A stretch of 64,000 nt of DNA from Microcebus murinus. Taxonomy: Eukaryota; Chordata; Mammalia; Primates; Cheirogaleidae. Under the pieces are notes generated by a model. That model was not told the DNA's origin. It saw nothing but the letters and a program-made list of their open reading frames with translations, and made no database searches. Made by a program: the position numbers and the translations under genes. The DNA is taken from NCBI RefSeq assembly GCF_040939455.1, contig NC_134115.1, positions 28,112,727 to 28,176,726 of the forward strand, given 5' to 3'. Positions 1 through 10,970 of the stretch are shown one piece after another; positions within the stretch are counted from its first letter, which is position 1, and each line of letters starts with the position of its first letter.

Positions 1-399
1 AACAATCAATTCATGAGTTGATTTTGCTAAGTATAAATTGGAAAAAAAATATTAATGTGTTTCTTACTAAAAATAGAAGTTTTATGCATGTATGTATTTT
101 TTGTCAAGTTTAATAGAGAAAGTAGATATACTTCAGTGTATACTATGAATTGGATTTCTTTAAGAATATGAGATTTATTTTTCCCAGTGATTTCTGATTC
201 CATAAACAACTAGGTGCTTTAAAAGTCTTTTTAAAATAAAGATGTCACTCTGACCTAATTCTTAGTTTAAAGAATACTTTATAGCAAAAATCAAGGTATG
301 GAATTATCCACATACTAAAGAGATGTTGCCTATGAAACCTTGTGAGGATTGGGACTTAGAAAAAACATTCTTTAGTCTCTTTCTCTCTGTTCAACTAAA

Positions 400-640
400 T
401 TTAATACATGCTAACTGTGTGCCAGGTGCTATGTTAGCAGCTTCACCTGGTGCATCTCATCTGATCTTCACCATATACTAAGGGCATATGGGGATACTAC
501 TGGTCTACCTATTTCAAACATGAAAGAAGAGTAAGAATCGGGAAGGTTATATAACTAGCCCAAATTATAGATCCATAAGTGGCAGAGAACCCCCAGGCAA
601 GTGTCTTAAGCATTATGCTGTATTTTCTCTCTAACCCACA
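400..640 (-). repeat. MIR SINE
   Basis: 'gtgtgccaggtgctatg', then 'ggggatact', 'aactagccc' and 'gtggcagag' follow the MIR consensus in reverse orientation, heavily diverged. Confidence 0.75.
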
Positions 641-914
641 GCTTTCCTTTGTGTTAAGCCACTTTGAACTTTGACCCTTCCAAGGAGCCAAAGTTATTCT
701 AAAATAGAACAAGGAGGGTTAGTAATGAAGCCTTAAACTTTTTAAGAAATCCTGGGAGTTAAGACTGGGCTCCCCTCCTCACCTGATCCTACACTTCTGA
801 GGTTAGCCAGGGGAGGGAGATACTTAGGCTTAGACATTTAAGCATAAACAGCATCGATTCCGAAGTAAAAAAAAAAAAAAGATCTACTAGATCAACTTCT
901 ACTTCTTCTAGATC

Positions 915-1075
915 TACTTCTCAGCTCTGCCACTTAATAGCTGTGTGATTTTGAACAATATCCTTAATTTTCTGCCTGAGCTTTCCTCATCTGTTAAATA
1001 GCACTATAGTGCTTTCCTTCCTAGGGAGCTGTGCCATCAGATGAAGTGTTGGCACGTATTCAGTCAAAGTCCCTC
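915..1075 (+). repeat. MIR SINE
   Basis: 'ctctgccacttaatagctgt' followed by 'gtgtgattttg' and 'tttcctcatctgttaaa' is the MIR core in forward orientation. Confidence 0.75.
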
Positions 1076-1944
1076 TTGTTGGCAGCCATGACAACATTAC
1101 AGAATCTGTCCCTAAGGCTACTTTGCTAGAATGCTCTAAGGGAAACACTTACCACTGCTTCATTCCTCAGTTAGAACTTGATATCATAGTTTCTGCCAAA
1201 AATTAAATTATCTAGGGGTGACAGCAAGAAGTTCTTAATCTAATTAACCCATGGTCCTTAAAACAGCCTGGGCATATGCTAACAGGGGAAAGAAAGGTAA
1301 AGAAAGATCCAGAATGGAAGGCCATCTGGGAAGGTGTGGAGGAGGTGGCACGCAGGTCTCAGGAGTGAGGGAAATCAGGGGAGAGAGGCTGAAAGTCTTG
1401 ACTTCTTTATAGTTCTGCCTGGGACGCCCCTCCCTCAGCTCAGCGCTGGTCCCACACGACAACTCAGTGAGAGATGAAAGTAATGTTCATGAAAGCAGGT
1501 CCTGTCTTTGGGTCGGGCCCTGATGAATCACACTTGGCTGGCTTTAGGAATGGGTGGTGAGGACATGAAGCATAGGCAAAGGGGTTCTTCCCTACATCAG
1601 TGACATACCAGCGACAGGCTCTCAGTTTAGTTCATTTCTAGTAGAACACCTGGGTGACTGTGGACTAGTCTGACTGCACATCTGAAGATGCCAAAGACTC
1701 TAGAAGGAAATACTTCACTTCCTTCATAGGAGTGTTGTGAGAATTAAGTACCAGAAGGTGCCTTTGCCCCAAGACAGGCTTAGGGGAGCCTCACTTTCTC
1801 CAGGTGCTCAAGAACAGGCCTTCCCCAAGACTGGAGAGAGACCTTGACCACCCAAAGACACCCTGCACCAAAGGGCAGCCTTCAGAGCTGGCTAGACCAT
1901 GATTCAAACCCCAGCCCTTCCACTTACCAACCTTAGAAAGTCCA

Positions 1945-2745
1945 CTCATTCATTCTTTTATCCATTCATTGGCCACACAGGTACCAAAAAAATTTATTGA
2001 ACAGAATTTTGCTTTGCACCAGGACACAGTGGTAGATGCTGTGGATACAGAGGTGAACAAGACAGACAAGGTTCCTGTCCTCATGTAAGTTATATTTTCA
2101 TGAGAGAAGAGAGAAGGATAAAGAATGAGTAAGCAAATAAACAAACGAGATCATTTCAGTTTGAGATAAATGTCATGTACTAGGCAATTCATTGGAGAAT
2201 AATCTGGGGATGGGGAAAGAAATGGTTAACTGTGTGGTCAGGACAGTTCCTTTCCAAGAGGAAGCACTGGACCTGGGACAGAACCATGAGGACCAGTCTG
2301 ACATGGGAATGGCTGCAGAAAGAGCTTCCTCTACAGAGACAGCTGCAAGCACAAGGCCCTGGTGAAGGAAAGGCGTCCGGGAGAGAGCAGGGTCCTGTGA
2401 CTGTGCAAACTATGTGACTATGTGATCACAGCAGAACGAAGGGAGATGAAGTCAGCAGAGTAGGCAGGGGACAGATCCTGCCTTGAATGCCACAGTAAGG
2501 GATGAGCTTTATTCTAAAGGCCATAAAACAGTTTCACACAAGGGAATGCCATGATCTAATTTCGGCTTCACACTTCTGGCTGCTGCATGCAGGGAGAGAG
2601 CACAAGGTGGATGGAAGCAGAGAAACCCATTAGGAAGATACTGAAGTAGTTTGGGTGAGAAACGATGGTGGCTGAGACCAGGGTGTGGCTGGGGTGAACA
2701 GAGAGGTGGATATGTTTGAGATGAATGTTAGCGGTGTCACGGAAG
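1945..2745 (-). repeat. L2 LINE fragment
   Basis: In reverse orientation it shows the L2 3' end ('tttattgaacag', 'gatacagaggtgaacaagac', 'cctgtcctcatg') and then ORF2-derived sequence ('gccttgaatgccacagtaag', 'ggccataaaacag', 'cttctggctgctgcatg'). It is old, with many indels. Confidence 0.75.
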
Positions 2746-2794
2746 GGTTTTGTGTGGAATTTGGGGGAAAGTGGTAAGGAACCAGGAAGAATTA

Positions 2795-2935
2795 AACTAC
2801 TCTAATTTCATAAAACGTCAGTTTATTCACTTGTAAATTTGGAGTCTGTTACTGTAACATAATGTTTGAGAATTGAACAAGAGAACATATGCTGCCTGGC
2901 ACAAAGTAGGTACTTGATAAACAGCCAAGCTGTCC
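2795..2935 (+). repeat. MIR SINE 3' part
   Basis: The ending 'gcctggcacaaagtaggtac' and 'ttgataaa' matches the MIR tail. Confidence 0.6.
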
Positions 2936-3669
2936 CTTGTTCTGACCCAGGTTGAACTGGGAACCTCTAAGTTCCAGCAAGTTCATTTCAGGATCTCAGT
3001 CATTAAAAATTCGAACTGTTATAAAATGTATGCTAAGCCCGATAGGCTCAGAAAAATCTCTCAAGCTGTCATCAGTTTGGAGTCAGTTAAAGTAAACACT
3101 GAGTTATTAAACTGTAGAGAACAGCCAATAGAAGCTTCTAGACAGACTGTAACAGCTGACAAGTGTTCACCATATGCTTATTTTGGGTGCTCTGTGACTT
3201 AAATAAAACTCTTCTCTAAATGGCAAGAATATTTGGAGAGCCACGCATACTCTGTGTGGACAGAAACCACATGTGGGAAACAATCACGCAGGGGTTGGTG
3301 TCATATCTCTGGAAAACTCTTCATCTCTGAAGCTTTGACAGAGGTTTCCTGGCTTACAGGGGACACACAAGGACTGCAGATCTGACTCTCGCTTTCTGAG
3401 TCACTCATGATGGAAAAGTTGCCTAAGGGCACGAAGACCACTCATCCAACTCTGTCCCTGCCCAGCTGTGTGGTCACAGGGACATCTCTCAGCATTTCAG
3501 GGTTGAGGACCTGGGCATGGAGGCTACGTAGATATGCCCTTGCCTGGGCCTCTGGCCACCACAAAACCTGCTGGTCTACCATGGCTGGTTTCGGTGTAGC
3601 TGAGCTGAATACAAGACAAACACGTGGTCTTTCTTGTTGCTTGTTCCTTTTCCACTTTTTCATGGTTAG

Positions 3670-3805
3670 CTATTCAGAGCAATAGTTCCCTATGCTGCAT
3701 GTTACAATCCCTTGGTGCACTTTATAAAATACTAATCCCCAGCCCCCGTGCCAAGAGATTCTGACCTAATCAGTATAGTAGATGCTATAATACGCTGCCC
3801 AGCCA
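3670..3805. repeat. MER5A-like hAT MITE, first part
   Basis: 'gcatgttacaatcccttggt' and 'agattctgacctaat' resemble the MER5A family. The rest of the element appears at 4188-4270, after an inserted LTR-like segment. Confidence 0.5.
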
Positions 3806-3809
3806 ACCC

Positions 3810-4187
3810 TTTAGGAATGAAGGGCTTATGCCCCAGCTGCTGAAGGTGCTGTCAGGAGACAGTACTCAGATTGTCAGACCTCTCTGGGAAATGCCTTGGC
3901 TGAAGAGGGCTGCCTTGTTCAAGGCAAGACCTCTTCCTGAGACAGCCAGCATCTTCTAGTGATTGATCAATATGGGACTATAATGACAATATTGCTCAGT
4001 TCAGGACAACTCTGAAAGGCCACTCCAGCTTTAGAGCTGGGTGCAGGCGAGTTGCCTCCACTGAGAATGCATTGCAGCCCGGCAGCTCCCCTGCCTAACT
4101 CTGCTTCCTTCCTTTCTCTTCCTTCAGTAATGAGCCCAAGAACACACCCTCGCAAACTTCCCGCATGCCAATCTTCACCTTAGTGTC
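3810..4187 (+). repeat. Old LTR-like segment inserted in a MER5A-like element
   Basis: 'ggcaactctgaaaggccact'-type sequence, then 'gaatgcattgcagcccggca' and 'ctgactctgcttccttcc'-like text, resemble the U3/R part of an ERVL-type LTR as I recall it. The subfamily is not resolved and the boundaries are approximate. No coding part is present. Confidence 0.4.
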
Positions 4188-4270
4188 TGTTTTCCATGGT
4201 TTGAGGTACCACTTGGGAGTCAGCGTTTTAAAGCTCTCCAGGTGATTTTAATTAGGGTCAACAACCCCTA
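4188..4270. repeat. MER5A-like hAT MITE, second part
   Basis: 'cttgggagtcagcgttttaa' and 'ctctccaggtgattttaat' continue the element interrupted at 3805. Confidence 0.45.
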
Positions 4271-4285
4271 ATCAAAGTCAGAATG

Positions 4286-4380
4286 TGACAGTCAACAGAT
4301 AGTTATTGAACATCAACTGTGTGCCAAGTACTCTGCTAGGTTTTTGGTTCTAGCTGGAAAAGTAAAGAAGAAAGAGATTA
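4286..4380 (-). repeat. L2 LINE fragment, first part
   Basis: 'gttattgaacatcaactgtg', 'tgccaagtactctgctagg' is the reverse-oriented L2/MIR-type 3' end. The same L2 seems to resume at 5365 after L1 and Alu insertions. Confidence 0.55.
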
Positions 4381-4392
4381 AGAAAACTGACT

Positions 4393-5040
4393 AATGTTTA
4401 TAGCAGCACAATTCACTATTGCACAGTCATGGAATTACCCAAGTGCCCCTCAATTCATGAATGGATAACTAAAATGTGGTATATACTCACAGTGGAATAT
4501 TACTCAATCCTAAGAAACGATAGTGAACTAGCACTGTTTGTGCTATCTTGGATTAAGTTTAAGCCTGTAATACAAAGCGAGATGACACAAGACCTGGAAA
4601 ATGGGCTACTTGCCATCAAATTGGTACTGACAGCCTAAAACTATGGTGTTCAAATAATTGTAGTGTTCAACAGGGATCTGGGGGGGGGGGGAGACCCACA
4701 TCTTAAGGATGTGATGAGCGTTGTAGGGGGGAAAGGATTACCTCTATCCCTTTTTAGGGAGAGGCAAAGAAACACTGTAACCAAAATGTCTAAAAAAAAA
4801 ATTTTGTTAATGGGAGGTGGACAGGTGGAAGGGGGGAGAAGGGGAAGGGTACACACTTTCATGGTGGGTGCAGGGCGCACCACTTGAAGACTGGACATGC
4901 TTGAAGCTCTGGCAGAGTGGGGTGGGGAGGGGCGGCAAGGGCAAGATATGTAACCCTAACAATATTTGTACCCACAGAATTTGAGAAAATAAAATAAAAT
5001 AAAATTATATTAAAAAAAGAAAAGAAAAAAGAAAAAAAGG
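4393..5040 (+). mobile_element. 5'-truncated L1 3' end with poly-A tail
   Basis: It has the last part of L1 ORF2 (in-frame remnants such as EWITKMWYILTVEYYSILRN near 4460-4540), then a G-rich 3' UTR with a 12-G run at 4680-4691, and 'gaagctctggcagag', 'tttgtacccacagaatttga'. It closes with an A-rich tail. A perfect 10-bp target-site duplication, 'aaaactgact', lies at 4383-4392 and 5041-5050. This is a typical lineage-specific L1 of modest age. Confidence 0.85.
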
Positions 5041-5049
5041 AAAACTGAC

Positions 5050-5347
5050 TATATCTCATGCCTGTAATCTCAGTGACTTGGGAGGATGAAACGGGAGGAT
5101 CAGCTGAGGCCAGGAGTTCAAGACCAGCCTGGGCAACATGATGAGACCCTGTCTCTACAAAAAAAACTTAAAAAATTAGCTGAGCACAGTGGCACATGCC
5201 TGTAGTTCCAGCTCTTTGGGAGGCTGAAGAGTGAGGATTGCTTTAATACAGGAGTTTGAGGCTGCAGTAAATTATGATTGTGCCACTGCACTCCAGCCTG
5301 GCACTCAGACAGAGTGAGACCTTGTCTCTAAAAAATGAAAAACAAAA
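5050..5347 (+). repeat. AluJ-type SINE
   Basis: This is a full dimer: 'catgcctgtaatctcag', 'gaccagcctgggcaacatga', A-rich linker, 'gccactgcactccagcctgg' and an A-rich tail. It directly abuts the L1 at 4393-5040. The sequence is diverged and old. Confidence 0.85.
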
Positions 5348-5364
5348 AACAAAACAAGGACTAT

Positions 5365-5700
5365 GACTGCAAAGCTAGTAAATGGTAGAATTAAGATTTA
5401 AAACTAGGTGGACTCCTGTGTATATGCTCCTAATTGCTGTGTTTTATTGTCTCCAAGATGATGAAGGAGAAGCATAGGATGTCCAGGGAGACCTAACCTA
5501 GCCATGCTGGTTAAGGATGGGGGGTAGGGTCAGAGAAGGATTCTCTGGGGAATGAGATTTAGTTGGTATTTAAATAAGGGGAGTCTAGGGAGAGGCAACA
5601 GAATATGCAACCACTCAAGGTAAGAGAGAGCATAGTATGTCCCAGGAAGGGATTGTTTGGTGTGATTAGAAGCGAGACAGCAAGAGGCAAACTGGGGAAG
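5365..5700 (-). repeat. L2 LINE fragment, second part
   Basis: 'gtcagagaaggattctctgg', 'gggagaggcaacagaatatg' and 'gtgtgattagaagcgagaca' follow reverse-oriented L2 ORF2 and probably continue 4286-4380. Confidence 0.5.
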
Positions 5701-5882
5701 TGGCTGATATCAGAGCACACAGAGCCTTTTCTCTAACAGCAATAGGAAGCCAAAGGGTACCTGAGGGGGAGGGTTGCATCGTGATAACTCCGCTGCCAGA
5801 CAGAGGACAGATTGCAGGGCAACAAGAATGGATGGATGGCAGGTGGGGTTGGTTTTTAATTTCAATTTTCAGAATCAACTTA

Positions 5883-6080
5883 TAGGCCAATGGTTCTCAT
5901 CCAAGGATAGGATGGCACCTCTGGGGCCATTTGGAAATGTGTGGAAATATTTTTGGTTGTTACAATAATCACAGATGTTAAAAATCTGGTAATGTGAGAG
6001 ATGGCCCCACACAAAGGCACAACTGTCCTATTCAAAATGCCACTGGGGTCCTCACTGGGAAATCCAGCCATACGCAAGCA
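5883..6080. repeat. hAT-type MER MITE
   Basis: 'caatggttctcatccaagga', then 'ggggccatttggaaatgtg' and 'tttttggttgttacaataat', resemble a hAT-Charlie non-autonomous element. I cannot name the subfamily. Confidence 0.5.
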
Positions 6081-6614
6081 CAGAAGGCTTAACTGTAGGA
6101 ATATAAATGTTACAATCCATAGCAATGTAAAAGTAATTGTATATCTGTGAGAATTTGGAAAGTGGAGCAGGCACGAGAGGTAGAGGGAAGGGTAGGGGTA
6201 TAAATTTATTCATCTTACATAGTGGGTATCAAGAGGTACTGTTGAAAGTTTATGGATCCAAATGATGGTTAAGTATATCAAAGTTATAAAGAGAAACAAG
6301 AGAAAAGTTCAAAATAAAAACAGCCCTTTCATCTGTGGCATCTGCCTGGGCTGGCATGCCTTGTGGAGCTCCAAACACTCGTAGAGGGGCCAGCTATGAA
6401 CTTTGGGAAGGTGCAATGCCAGGATAACTTGAAAATAAGGCATAATTCATCCATGTGAAGACAGGAAATAGTGGCAGGCAGACAGTCTGCACGGGGAGTT
6501 TTCAGATGCCTTCACCTGAATGAGAAACCTGCCTCTGTCAGGATTTCAGATGTCTGACAGCCTTGTGTGACACCTACATAAAGTATTGGGACTAGAAGTT
6601 AGAGAAAACTTCAC

Positions 6615-7860
6615 TGTATTTTCTTTGAAGTTTATTCAGGACATCAACAAGGTGGAAGAATAGATGGTCCAGTGCTCAATGCCGCATAGAAACATCAATT
6701 TGATAATTATCAATACATAAAAATATATTCACAAGAGCTAAGGAAACCAAGTGAGAGATTACAAGGGATAGCATAGAGATAACATGCATTGTAGAGGGTA
6801 GGAAAGACAGTTTCACAGTACCCACATCTTCCCTCTGCTAACCCCAGGCAGCACAGCTCAGATATCTTTTGCATGGGAAAGGAAAGTGAATTAAAAACCA
6901 GATTTGCTTTGGACCCCAATACCAGCCCCACCTTAGTAAAACCTAGTGACAGGCAGTTCTCCACAGCTTCATACCCCAGGCTGGTATCTGAGGACTTAGA
7001 TTCCACATCAGGCCAAGTACCTGTGGATCTTGGCTTCAGGCTGGCCCCAATATACAAGCTCTAGGTCCATTGCTGCAGGGTAGCTGGCCCATGGGACACA
7101 CCGTATGGTGTGCCAAAAATCTCTGGATGAGATGATTGGGGAAGAGTTTTCTCTGCTGAAGCCAGTCTGTAAAGATTAGAATAAGTTCCCACTTCTTCAG
7201 ATGTACAGAAATCAACTCATGGCCACAAGGATCATAAACAATCAGGAATATTATAAGGAAAGGAAAACAGTAAATCAACAGTATCCAACCTTAAGAAATG
7301 GAGATTTATGGACTGCCTGAAAAAGAATTCAAAATAATTTTAATAAAAAAGCTCAGTGAATTACAAGAGAATACAGATAGAGAATAAATGAAATCAGGAA
7401 AACAATACATGAACAAAATGAGAAGTTTAACGAAGAGACAGAAATCATTAAAAAGAACCAAATTCTAGAACTAGAGAATAAAATATCTAAACTATAAAAT
7501 ACCCCAGAGACCCTCAACAATAGACTCTTAAGAAGAAAGAATCTCTGAACTTGAATACAGATCATTTGAAATCACTCAGAGGAATAAAAAGAAAACAGAA
7601 TGAAAAAGAGTGAAGAATGCCTATGGGAATTATGGGATGCTGTCAAGGGAACCAATATACACATTTTGGGTATTTCACAAAGATCAGAGAAAGATGTAGG
7701 TTTAAAGAAAACTTCCCAAATCTAAAGAGAGAAATTAACATCTAGATCCATGAGGCCTAGAGAACCACAGATACATTAAAGATATCTTCACCAAGACACA
7801 TTATAATCAAACTCTCAAAGACATAGAGTTTTGAAATTCATTCATATGTGTACTACCTAT
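6615..7860 (+). repeat. L1M 5' region (5' UTR and ORF1 remnant)
   Basis: 'gtagagggtaggaaagacag' and later 'gaaatcaggaaaacaataca', 'gaacaaaatgagaagttta' and 'accaagacacattataatca' match ancient mammalian L1M 5' sequence in order. ORF1 is broken by stops and indels. The copy ends near 7860 without a 3' end. Confidence 0.75.
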
Positions 7861-8024
7861 TCAAAGACTTCTTTGAAAATCCTGCCCTCCTTCCCCATGT
7901 CACTGTTTCAAGAGGAGCCATTAGTCAATGGTTTTCTGTTTTTTCATAGCCTTAACAAATGTCTTGGTTCTAGGGTATTAAATCTGCCCGGGTAGATTTC
8001 TGAGGCCACAGGTCTGCTATAGGC

Positions 8025-8190
8025 AGCATAACATAATATTCAAAAGCTCTGGCTTTGTCTCTAGCTTCAAGACCATAGGCAAACTTCTTAATTTCTTATG
8101 TAAATAGGAATAATGTTACTTTACCCTCAATGGTAATTAATATGCATTATTACCTGCTTAGGATAGCACATAAATATAATAGTAGTCAAT
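8025..8190 (+). repeat. MIR SINE
   Basis: 'agctctggctttgtctctag', 'aaacttcttaatttcttatg' and 'taaataggaataatg' follow the MIR core. Confidence 0.6.
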
Positions 8191-8192
8191 TC

Positions 8193-8300
8193 TACTAGAC
8201 TCCTGAGTCCCAAGAGAGCAGAGACCCTTTATTTTGTTTCCTATTGTGTGCTGGAAAGTGCCTGGCACATAGTAGTAGTCTTTGAAATGTTAGTTGACCG
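8193..8300 (+). repeat. L2 LINE 3' end
   Basis: 'gagagcagagaccctttatt' and 'gtgcctggcacatagtagta' match the L2 3' terminus. Confidence 0.7.
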
Positions 8301-8640
8301 CTGAATGTCAAATGATTGACCTCAAAGATGTGAATCCCATTTGGCAACCTTTAGGCCTTTTACCTTTGTCAAGTTTAATTCTCTCATCAAAAGAAACTTT
8401 AAGAAAAATAATGTCACTGATGACATGACTTCCCATATTCTCATAATGAAGGTATTTTAATAGATTTCATGGTGTCAAAATTTGTCCTCAGTCTCTTAAT
8501 GTCTTTTCCTCTGCTCATAATTGGAAAAGGTCCTCATTATCAGCTCAAATCCAGACTCTATTCTGGCACTAAAAGTTCCATCATCAAGCTGAACCAAATT
8601 TGTCACTGAGGTCTTTCAAAGTTTCAGCAGCGATTCTTGC

Positions 8641-8902
8641 TTTTTTTTTTTTTTTTTTTTTCTGAGACAGAGTCTCACTCTGTCACCTGGGCTAGAGTGC
8701 AGTGGCATCATCATGCAACCTCAAACTCCTGGGCTCAAGTGATCCTCCTGCCGTAGCCTCCAGATTAGCTAAAAGTATTTTTTGTAGAGATGAAGTCTCA
8801 CTATGTTGCTCAGGTTGTTCTGAAACTCCTGACCTCAAGCAATTCTCCTGTCTTGGCCTTCCAAAGTGCTGAGATTATACGTGTGAGCCACCAGATCCAG
8901 CC
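8641..8902 (-). repeat. AluJ-type SINE
   Basis: A 5' T-run, 'gagacagagtctcactctgt', and the ending 'gtgagccaccagatcc' show an inverted Alu. Diverged flanks 'agcgattcttgctttt' and 'agcaattgtagctttg' look like a decayed target-site duplication. Confidence 0.85.
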
Positions 8903-9109
8903 AGCAATTGTAGCTTTGAAGGCCTCATTCCTGGTGCATACCCGCACTCATTCCCAAGTAACCCAAATGTGAATAGAGCCCTTGACTCATCTCTGCTCAC
9001 AACCAGGCCCACCTTGAGGCCAGATTCCTTGTCAATCTACTTCATCAGACCAAGATACTCAAGAGTTAGTGATTTGTCTTTTCTATCATTTTATCCTCAA
9101 CCTTGTATA

Positions 9110-9501
9110 CCATGTTTCCCTGAAAATCAGACCTACCCATTAAATAGCAGGATTTCTAAGCATTTGCACAATATAAGCCATACCCTGAAAATAAGACCTA
9201 GTGATAGGTGTGGGTACACAGCGTATCTGCACAACCCATGCATTTCGTCGCGGAGCGGTAAAGATGATGAGCAGCCCTTCTCATCTGCCCCATCGTGACA
9301 GCTACTATCCCACAGGTGACTGGAAGTTGTGGGCAGCCCCACCAACAAGGTCAGCTCCCCCTGTCATGTCCCGGCCATCCTGTGCATGCTGCAAACTGAG
9401 GCTTTGAGGGGAAAATAACACATCCCCTGAAAATAAGCCCTAGGGTGTCTTCTTGAAGAAAAATAAATATAAGACGCTGTCTTATTTTCAGGGAAACACT
9501 G
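9110..9501. mobile_element. 392-bp non-autonomous DNA transposon with terminal inverted repeats
   Basis: The ends 'ccatgtttccctgaaaat' (from 9110) and, in reverse complement, 'cagtgtttccctgaaaat' (from 9501) are inverted repeats, 20 of 23 matching. Each end is flanked by TA (9108-9109 and 9502-9503), as expected of Tc1/mariner-pogo target duplication. The motif 'ccctgaaaataagaccta' recurs directly at 9118, 9183 and 9425 with one or two changes, and its first 15 bases occur inverted at 9479-9493. The interior keeps CpGs ('tcgtcgcggagcgg'), suggesting moderate age. It has no transposase. The family is not one I can name; a piggyBac link is less likely because the target site is not TTAA. Confidence 0.8.
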
Positions 9502-10649
9502 TAGTGTCCTTCACGAAATAAGCATTTGATGAATAAAGTCTTGTAATTTTAACTTTGGTTTCCTATTTGTCTTTTTGCTGCTGAGTCTCTACGCATCTGT
9601 AACACCGCTTTGAATCTCCCAAAACATCACTAAGAGCCTCAATAACTAATTACTCAGTGTAAAAATAAATATATGAAAAATAAGAAAATAACTAAAAATG
9701 TGAATAAGAGAAGGAATAGGAACAGTATAGGTAAACTAAATTCCTTATCTTTCATGGCAGGGAGTCAGCAAATACTGTTAAGGATAATGAATCAAGAAAT
9801 GGACGTAGAAATATAATGTTTAGAATATAGAGCAAACTTTCAGAAAATCAGGAAGAAAAACCATCAGAAAAACAAGAAGTGAAATTAGAGTTTGAGTTCA
9901 GGAGTAGGAAGTGATAAGGGAAACTCTGACTTTGCATTTTATCCCTTGTCTTAAATACTTTTTGTATGTGTATTTCCATCTGTATGTGTTATATAAGTGA
10001 GTGAACTTAGTTTCCTGCCTTACTTAATGCATGCCTCTGTGATGGACAGCGAATGGTTCTCTCACTTTCTGAGGAGCTGGTTCTATTCAGCAGGGACCTG
10101 CCAAGAACTATGGGCCACCTTCAGACATGTGTCCATGTACCCATAATTTTCAAGTGTTGAACTGAACTGTCCACTCATCCGCAATGGGGCTGAATCCATG
10201 AGTATTTTCTTCCAAGTGCGGTAAGGACTTCCCTGGCCCCACTGGGTCTAGATCCATTTTTCCCTAAGTGGAACTGTGGGAAGTGGGCAGGGGAGACTGT
10301 GCAGTCACTGGGAAGCTAGGTAGTCAGCCTCCGGAGGAGAAAGGAACAACTTCTCCAGGGCATCCTTATCTGCTGGGAGGCTCCTTCCAACTGCATGGGA
10401 GTCAGGTACGAGCAGGGATTCACTGTAAAGGAATGGGCAGATTCCTAACAAGCCACTTGTCTGTGAGTAGAGGACATGGGAAGGAGAGGAGTGGAGTGAT
10501 GAGCAGGAGTTAGAATCCAGCATAGCCTGATTCTGAACCCTCCAAACACCAGCTCAGTTGGGGCTCTATTTGCCATTAATTTTTATGACAACTACTCCTC
10601 TATCTTTCTGTGCAGTCCTTCTGAGGGACAGTGACATGCCATGTGCACT

Positions 10650-10765
10650 ATAGTGTTCTGTCATCTGTGATCTCTTCTTCAAGGGTAGGATCTGAGCCTC
10701 ATGAATCTTCATATCCCTTGCACTGAGTATATGCCTAATAAATGCTGGCTGAATAAATGAATACA
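10650..10765 (+). repeat. L2-like LINE 3' tail
   Basis: 'tatcccttgcactgagtata' followed by 'cctaataaatgctggctgaa' fits an L2/MIR 3' end with (TGAA)n tail. Confidence 0.5.
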
Positions 10766-10913
10766 TGAATAAATAAAAGCCAAAATGAATAAACAAAATG
10801 CTCATTATATCATCCCTTTTTTTTAAACATCAGCAAACTAGGGTATGGAGTATAACAAAAATTCCATTGCTTTCTTGTACATCCCTGATTGTATGACTGG
10901 TGCATGTCTACTT

Positions 10914-10922
10914 GTATGTGTG

Positions 10923-10957
<35 letters not shown>

Positions 10958-10970
10958 TTGTGTGTGTGTA
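10914..10970 (+). repeat. (TG)n microsatellite
   Basis: A near-pure TG dinucleotide run with two short interruptions. Confidence 0.95.

Noticed and set aside
8969..9298. 109-codon plus-strand open frame
   Set aside because: It runs across unique sequence into the inverted-repeat transposon, with no family resemblance and no splice or start support.
9110..9501. piggyBac assignment for the inverted-repeat element
   Set aside because: piggyBac elements duplicate TTAA, but both ends here abut only TA, which fits Tc1/mariner-pogo better.
10914..10970. Regular short repeats considered as a CRISPR-like array
   Set aside because: It is a dinucleotide microsatellite in a mammalian intron; no spaced repeats exist anywhere in the window.
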